The notes beneath the pieces were generated by a model, which was given only the letters and a program-made list of their open reading frames with translations, was not told the origin of the DNA and did not search any database. From positions 7,307,604 through 7,371,603 of the forward strand of contig NW_025335587.1 in NCBI RefSeq assembly GCF_004798865.1: a stretch of DNA of 64,000 bases. The letters run 5' to 3'. Made by a program: the position numbers and the translations under genes. The stretch comes from Varanus komodoensis. Lineage: Eukaryota > Chordata > Lepidosauria > Squamata > Varanidae. Below are positions 57,436 through 64,000 of the stretch, in pieces. Within the stretch, counting starts at the first letter, position 1; the number at the start of each line of letters is the position of its first letter.

Positions 57436-60400
57436 CATTAAAACGAATTGGTCACAAGTTTGCTGTGAATAACGTAAGTTCTGTCGATTCCACAGAAATA
57501 TCAGCATGACCTTCTCTGGACTAACAAAGTTGGTTTATAAGACAATGGACATGTATGCTGCCAGCAATCAGTTTGTCCCGTTTCAAGTAAAGCAAGGAGA
57601 ACAAGGTGTTAACAAATCTGTACTTTGCTTGCTTTGGTCCAATTGCCTCCATTTGTCATACCAGGATTGGTTTCTATTCTGGTGGCAGAATTTGAACAGA
57701 TATAATTATAAGAGGAAGTTCAGCTTGCTCATGTGAAGAATGACACAACAAAGAAATGAATTAAATTCCTGTAATTGGACTATAGTATGGGTTTCAATGT
57801 GTTCATTTGGGGACTAAATACCAGAACTATCAAGATATATTTTCCTACTTACCAAAGCTATCAAGGGATATTTTCTTCTTTAATGCAACCATTGTCTGTC
57901 TACCAAACTGCTCCTTGGCATACGGACCTTGTTTATTTATCTATATATTCCCTTGCACCTTGTCAAGACTCCATACATATTCATAGGAATGATCCCCAGC
58001 TTCTTCTCTTCTCTTTGTTTGCAGATCTTCCTTGGGACAGGGATCCTATAATCTATATCTCCTGTGGAAGCTTTCCTGCCATTGTCTGCATAATTGAAAA
58101 GTCAATAACATACAATTTAGAAAGCCATTTCACTTAATCTGGTAGAGGTTTCTGCTGGCAGATTGTGAATGTCACACTAATGGTGAGAAAGGGATTTGGC
58201 ATAATTGTGTACTCCAAATCAGGCAACATATTCCAAACTTCCAGGGCCTTCTATGAGGTTTCTTTTTTCCTTTCTTCCTGGTGCTTAAAACATCTCTAGC
58301 ATACCTTCTGCATTGTACAGTAATGGTAAGCAGTAGCTATAGCTTTTCTGGTACACAGAGGAGCAACATCATGATTAATGGTATTGGCATACCCCTTGCG
58401 CTAAAGGAAGTATCTCTATACACAACCAAGATGACTTAAATTACCTCTGGCATTTCATACCTGGAAATGGGGATATAACAAATGAACTGAAAAAGACTTA
58501 TTACTATTTGCAGAAGCAAAACAAAGCCAGACTGTCAATGTTTTGTTAACCAACAAGACACACTACCCATGGCTTTCAGCAGCAGTAGTAGGTCACATGC
58601 ATCATGCATTTATTAGACAAGACATGTGGACATGGATGGCTATAAAAAGAAGGGGAAGACTCAGTTCTGACCCCAGACGCTCGACAGCTGGATAAGGATA
58701 CATCACCCTCTGGAACTCACCAGTGCCCCCTGTAACCCTTCATCACTGCTCAGTTTCCTTCCACAGCTGAACTGCAGCAGTGACATCAACACAAGCAGAA
58801 ATTCTGTAGGAAATTTACAAACACAACTGCACTCCTGGAAAGATTCTGCGAACATAATTCAGCTTCCAGATTGGGTGTGTCCCCCTTGTGCAATTTGTTT
58901 TCTTATGCAATTTGTTTCCTCTTTGTTGCCACTGCAGGCAGGGGAGGTCCAATCCAACCTAGTAAGTCCTGAATTCTGCTCTGCATTTTTGAAGCACTTT
59001 AGTCAATTCACAGCATAAGCAAGTTATAACCAATGGTATTCTTTCCAGCTGGAAAAAAAGTCATCAAGCCTACAAGGGTTATCATGAAGATATATGTACA
59101 AGAAGCATCAGCCAGGGTGAAGGGAAAGGGGCAGTAGCACTTCTACTGCATCAAGACAGGAATCCATGTGTAACAGGGCCAGAGTAATATAAGCCTGGTG
59201 GGTCACGCCATGGACTGTTGTAAACTTAAGTGTCATCCACAGACTTGAGATGCCCTTTGCCGTGATGTGCCTTGCCTCCTTGAAAAGACAAAATAGCTTC
59301 ATTTTCCTTCCTCATTGGAGTGCTTTCTAGTCCTGTGTGTGCATTATTTAATAAGCATTTGACCACTTCATAATTTCCTGGTCATATCTCTGGTCAGCAC
59401 TAAGGGAAGCATTAATGCTCATGCAGTCACTGCTTCTTATGCTCAGAAGCTCTGGGTACTTACATTTTATAACCCAATTAATTATTTTAGTTTAGAGCAA
59501 CTGCAATATTGCCTATGATGTTCACCCAGAAGAAAGGACAAATAAAATCCCCAATTACCCAGGACAGTATAGCCCCTACATCTATATATCTATATAGCCC
59601 CCACATTATGAAGCTTTTAATATAAATGTTAGCTTTTCATTAGCTAAGAGCCTATTTGTCCTTAATTAGCTGTTAAAGACCAAGGGCAACATTCTGTTTT
59701 GACTTGCACCAGCATTATCTCACTACCAAGGTACCTCCTAGTTCGCAGGAGATCAAGTGAAGAGAGCAGCCCTGTAGCCCCTCCTATAAGCAGGACTGGC
59801 AAGGCATGTTCCCATGGCCCTGCCCCTTAAAACACAGTCCTCCTATGGAATGTGGGTCTGACTGCCCTGCAACAAAACAGAATGAAACAGATCGTAACAC
59901 ATGCATCAGGCCTCCCATCATTAGAACCATTTTTTCCCATTCTTGGCAGTGTTGCGGGTGGGAGATGGGAAAGGAAAATTGGCAACAGCGGCTGGGAAGG
60001 TAAGAATTTTCCATAATTTTTCCTCTGGGGAAGGGGCAGGAGCTTTCTTTCTGTTGTAAGTGCAGGACAGGGCTGATGGGGGTTTCGGTTTTGTTTTGTA
60101 GCACTAAAAATGGCCCATGCAGTTGCACTAGCAGCAGACGTCTCCTATATGGCAGCTCTTCCTGAGAGCACGTGGGCTTACAGGCCCAGCCAAATGCTTT
60201 GCTAATCATGCCCAGCACTGCTAAGTGCGACTGGCTTATATAGCACCATCTAAGCATGCACAGGCCTGTTTTAGATTGAGACTATAACAGTTCGGGGAGG
60301 CAGCTGAAAGCTTTCTCCCTTCCCATTCCACCAGGCACACTGTTGAGTATGGCAGGACAGGAGTAAAAGAAGGGGGAAAGTATTAGAAGGCCCATTAGAA

Positions 60401-61759
60401 GAGCAGCCAAGCTGGATGCTTTTGTGCCCCTAGACACTGCAACTGTGCCCAGAGGGATTTTTAAGTTAAAAAACAAAAAGATGTCCTTGCCCTCCTCTTC
60501 AAAAGGTAAGTGAAAACCCAGCCCCAGCCCCTCAATGCTGGAAATTCAGGGCTTTTTTCCATCTAAAGATGTATAGGATTATGCCAGGACCAAAGAGTTC
60601 CTATACCTAGTGTGTAGTGTGTGTGTGTGAGAGAGAGAGAGAGAAAGAATATGACAGAATAAGAAACTGTTTCTATATACTTCCGTATTTTTTCATATTG
60701 GAAGCAATGCTGTAATATCATACAGGAAAAATCCCTTTCTAGAAGAAAAGAGCAATACTGGGGAGAAATTTAGAAAGAATGTGTATATCCCATATACATG
60801 TCACTAAACCTGCAACAGCAAAGCTAGGCAATGCCTGTTTTCACAATGATTGTTCATTTTTGCCATCCTGACTACAATAACGATGATGATGAAGAAGATA
60901 CAAGCATATGCATGTTTCAACTCAAAAGTAATATTATATGAAATGTTCCAGTAACCTGCTCTGCATAATAGTTACCTTCAAAAAAACCCTTTAATATTAG
61001 ACCCTCTCAAAATGCAAACATAATGAAGCAAGGATAATCAAAGGCACAAGACTGAGAGCAGAATCAACTAAGACAGGCAGATGAGTTTGCCTTAACACTC
61101 CTCAATTCTGATTCACACAGTAACAATAATGATAGTAAAATGTATCCACAAAGGGCCTGTCAAACAATTCCAAAGGGGACTTAAGCTATCAGATCTTGTT
61201 AAAAGCAGCATTAAACATTCCTCTTTTCCAACAGTGACTTAACAATTAAAGCTACACCGTATGTATGGAATATCAAATATGACACACACAATCTAAGCAA
61301 CTTGTGTAGCAAAGTATTAACTACTGGAGAGAATTACAACTTTAGTGGTGAGTTAGAATGACTGCCCAAGGAATACTGTCACTATATCAAGGAGAAAAAC
61401 AAGAACAAAAAAAAAAAAAAAACTTCAGTTTAAGAGATGAGTTAAAGCTTTTATAAATTCATTCATGCTCCAAAAAGCACAGAAATGGATTTTCAAAAAC
61501 TACACCAAAAGCCGACTGCAGTCAAACTCTTGTAACACATTTACTTCACACAGGTGGGTTTAAAGTTGTTTTTCCCTACTCAACAAAAATGATGGGAAAC
61601 ACTTAAGAGTTTTAATTTCCATAATTCAGACACCTTTCATCCTATTCCCTGAAATTTAGGTAGTGTGCAACCCTCAACCAAGAGAGTTTCTTCAGCATCA
61701 GAAGATGCTGATTTTGCAAGCTTATAGAGTTGTTGTGGTTTAAGAGTGCCTTTTGCATT
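57436..61759. other. Unannotated stretch, no gene recognised
   Basis: About 4.3 kb with no recognised exon or repeat family, apart from (GT)n(GA)n low-complexity DNA at 60612-60645, an (ATCTAT)-type run at 59580-59596 and A-runs at 61409-61424. A tataaaaag word near 58640 is an isolated TATA-like motif. Confidence 0.35.
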
Positions 61760-61900
61760 AAACCAGGGTGACCAGAGATGGGTCTCTAGATGTTTGGGAG
61801 TTCAACTGACAACATTCCAGACTATTTGCCATGCTGACAGGGGTCTGTGGAAGCTGAAGTCCAAAACATGGAGATCTTTCTCCTGCCCACCTCTGACCTA
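61760..61900 (+). repeat. Old palindromic MITE-like repeat
   Basis: Contains tctagatgtttgggagttca, ttgccatgctgacaggggt and gaagtccaaaacatggagat, in the order of the repeat at 5.0 and 9.65 kb. Highly diverged. Confidence 0.4.
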
Positions 61901-62998
61901 AATTATAGAGCTGCTCCTGCAGTTTCATGTTGTTTATTCCTGTAAGTTGTTACCTAACTTATAATGCAAGGGTCCCCAACATGGGTGTTCCAAACTTTCT
62001 GTGTGGCCCTCCAACCTGCTTGTTTACTGCCATCACCCTCAAGGGATCTCATTTCCCTCAGACGCACACTGTTCTTCCTGCCTCAAGCAGCACTATCTAC
62101 TGCTGCTTTTCCTTCCCCTTTCTTACAAAAAACATAACAGTTACATGGTATCTTCTGGTCTCCATGTTCCTTCTGTCATCCTCCTCTTGGTCTCATCCTC
62201 CATACTAGCATTTTGGCCATTCTGGGAACTTTGCAAGCCTGCAAAGCTCAGGTATCTGCTTTTGCACTCTCCTTCTCTCTTTTATTACCAAGTTTAAGGC
62301 TATATATGTGTATAAGGAAGATAAAGCAGCTGTGTGGATGGGTACAGAAGATGTTTGACCTGCTTTTGCAAAACAGGTGGGAAAAGGAGAGCAAAGGCCT
62401 GGTATTTTTGCAAAAAAGGATGCAAAGTGTTTTGCATACTGAACATTTCTGCACACTTTACCCATCAAGGCTTCTCCAAGTGGCTTCCAAGGTTACAGGT
62501 GAGGTTGCTGCTTCCGCAGAAGCATTCTTTCTTCCTCAACAAGAGCCACTTGCTCTGACTTTCTGCCTTGCTTGCTTCTGCCTCTCCCTCCCCACCCACA
62601 CCAGCTAACAGTCTTCTCATGCATCTGGGATTGCAGGAGCTGGTCGAGAGGGAAGGAGTACTCTGTTAGCATGGAAGCTTATAGGATTTCCTTCCCCCCG
62701 GCTGCCATTTTGCTTCTCATGATTGAGGCTTGGCTGGCAGGCAACAATATTCATGAGCACCCTGCATATTATTTGCAGCCAACTCAATGGCAGATCCTCT
62801 ACTCCAGGTCGGAGGCTGATCTTTCATTCACTCTCTCTTCCTTCCTTTTTTGGAGGGTCCCCAATTTTTAAGCACTAGCATGTATATTTAAAACTCAAGG
62901 CAGTGTGTTTATTAAGAAATACATTTCATGGTATTCAATATACTGAGGACTGCAAATCTCCCGTCTGGTAGGTCAGATTCATAATCCATTTCAAAACA
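61901..62998. other. Unannotated stretch
   Basis: No exon recognised. The 131-codon frame at 62213-62608 has no domain pattern and overlaps two frames on the other strand. Confidence 0.35.
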
Positions 62999-63830
62999 AT
63001 TCATAGAAGAGCTGGAATGGGCCACGAAGGCCATTGAGTCCAACCCCCTGCTGTTGCAGGACACCACGTTACACCATCCCACTCAGATGGCTGCCCAGGT
63101 TCTTTTTGAATGTCTCCAGTGTGGGAGCACCCACCACCGCTCTAGGCAGCTTGTTCCCTTGTTGTATTGCTCTGACCGCGAGGAAGCATTTCCTGATGTC
63201 CAGCCTGACTCTGGGTTACCACAACTTGAATTGATTATTCCATGTCCTACATTCTGGCATTAGCAAGAAGAGATCTTGACCTTCCTCTTTGTGACAGCCT
63301 TTGAGGTACTTATAGAGGGATATCATGTCCCCGCTCAGTCTTCTCAATGCTGAACATGCCCAGTTCCCTCAGTCTCTCCTCACAGGGCAGTATTTCCAAA
63401 CCCTGGATCATTTTTGATGCCCTCTGCTGGACCCTTTCTAATTTTCCTGCATCTTTCTTAAATCTTGGTGCCCAAAACTGGACACAGTATTCCAGGTGAG
63501 GTCTGACTAGTGCGGAGTATAAAGGAACTACTACTTCTCAAGATTTGGAAGTAATACTTCTGTTAATGCATCCCAAAATAGCATTTGCCCTTTTGGCAGC
63601 TGCATCACATTATTGGCTCATGTTTAGCCTATTGTCCACAATTACTCCAAGATCTTTTTCTTGTTTAGTTCTGTTGAGCCACATATTCCCCATCTTGTAT
63701 CAATGCCTTTGGTTTCTTTTTCCTAGGTGGAGGACTTGGCACTTGTCCTTATTGAATCTCATTCTGTTGGTTTCAGCCCAGTGTTCAAGTTTATCAAGAT
63801 TGCCCTGGATCTTCATTCTTCCTAGCCTGT
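62999..63830 (-). mobile_element. CR1 LINE, 3' end and RT C-terminus
   Basis: The left end carries the CR1 terminal and 3' UTR words (ttcatagaagagctggaatg, tccaaccccctgctgttgc). Reading minus, RT C-terminal blocks follow the CR1 pattern: [99 protein letters not shown] few stops interrupt it. 5'-truncated inside the RT. Confidence 0.88.
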
Positions 63831-64000
63831 GCATATGGCCCAATATTCCTAAGAAGTGTAGAGGCAGGGCTCTCTTCTCTTCTTTGCCACGGTCAAAAAG
63901 AAAATCCCCAGCTAAGAGCAGCCAGAGTGGTGTGGATTTGATGGGAAAGGGAGGAGTTAGACCCCTGAAACTGCACTTCTCATGTTTCTATTTATGCAAG
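63831..64000. other. Unannotated end of window
   Basis: Nothing recognised. Confidence 0.35.

Noticed and set aside
58635-58740. Pol II promoter at tataaaaag
   Set aside because: An isolated TATA-like word in AT-rich DNA with no GC-rich upstream part or other motif.
1-64000. Bacterial-type operon, CRISPR array, phage or defence system
   Set aside because: All signals are vertebrate: LINEs, SINEs, microsatellites and CpG depletion. No regularly spaced repeats or dense coding.

Overview
This window looks like non-coding DNA from a squamate reptile (lizard or snake). The reasoning is repeat content: a near full-length Bov-B LINE with a 12-bp target duplication, a Sauria-type tRNA SINE whose 3' end resembles Bov-B, a second tRNA-derived SINE family, young and old L2-clade LINEs, and many CR1 fragments. 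This mixture is typical of squamates. I found no host exon, tRNA, rRNA or other host gene I could defend in 64 kb. The long open frames on recognisable protein families all belong to LINEs; the rest look like chance frames in AT-rich DNA. The window is probably intergenic or inside a large intron. I see no CRISPR array, operon or other prokaryotic feature.

Layout. 0.3-2.3 kb: old plus-strand L2. 5.0-5.4 kb: Sauria SINE inserted in an old palindromic repeat. 5.9-8.9 kb: long minus-strand CR1. 9.1-9.5 kb: possible LTR fossil. 10.1-11.5 kb: a 255-bp direct repeat pair. 14.9-18.3 kb: Bov-B LINE containing a 100-N gap with assembly artefacts around it. 22.5-26.05 kb: a tRNA SINE split by a young L2 that is nearly open through endonuclease and reverse transcriptase. 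32.9-33.4 kb: a second 100-N gap followed by very GC-rich, internally repeated DNA. 33.6-34.9 kb and 44.3-45.0 kb: two copies of an unidentified dispersed repeat, each followed by a CR1 3' end, the first holding a 555-bp solo LTR. 37.8 and 42.2 kb: two young copies of the same tRNA SINE. 46.5 kb: a 153-bp near-perfect inverted repeat. 51-57 kb: several L2 and CR1 fragments and a promoter-like GC-rich block joined to an L2 tail. 63.0-63.8 kb: CR1.

How the parts relate. LINEs (Bov-B, L2, CR1) encode, or once encoded, an APE-type endonuclease and reverse transcriptase. SINEs carry only RNA polymerase III promoter boxes and borrow LINE machinery; the Sauria SINE tail resembles the Bov-B tail. Nested insertions give a relative order: tRNA SINE before L2 at 22-26 kb, palindromic repeat before Sauria SINE at 5 kb, and dispersed repeat before solo LTR at 34 kb. 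The most unusual things are the unidentified paired repeat with CR1 tails, the long hairpin, the GC-rich blocks at 33 kb and 55.5 kb, and the fold-back artefact at the first gap. I do not see a convincing new biological system.
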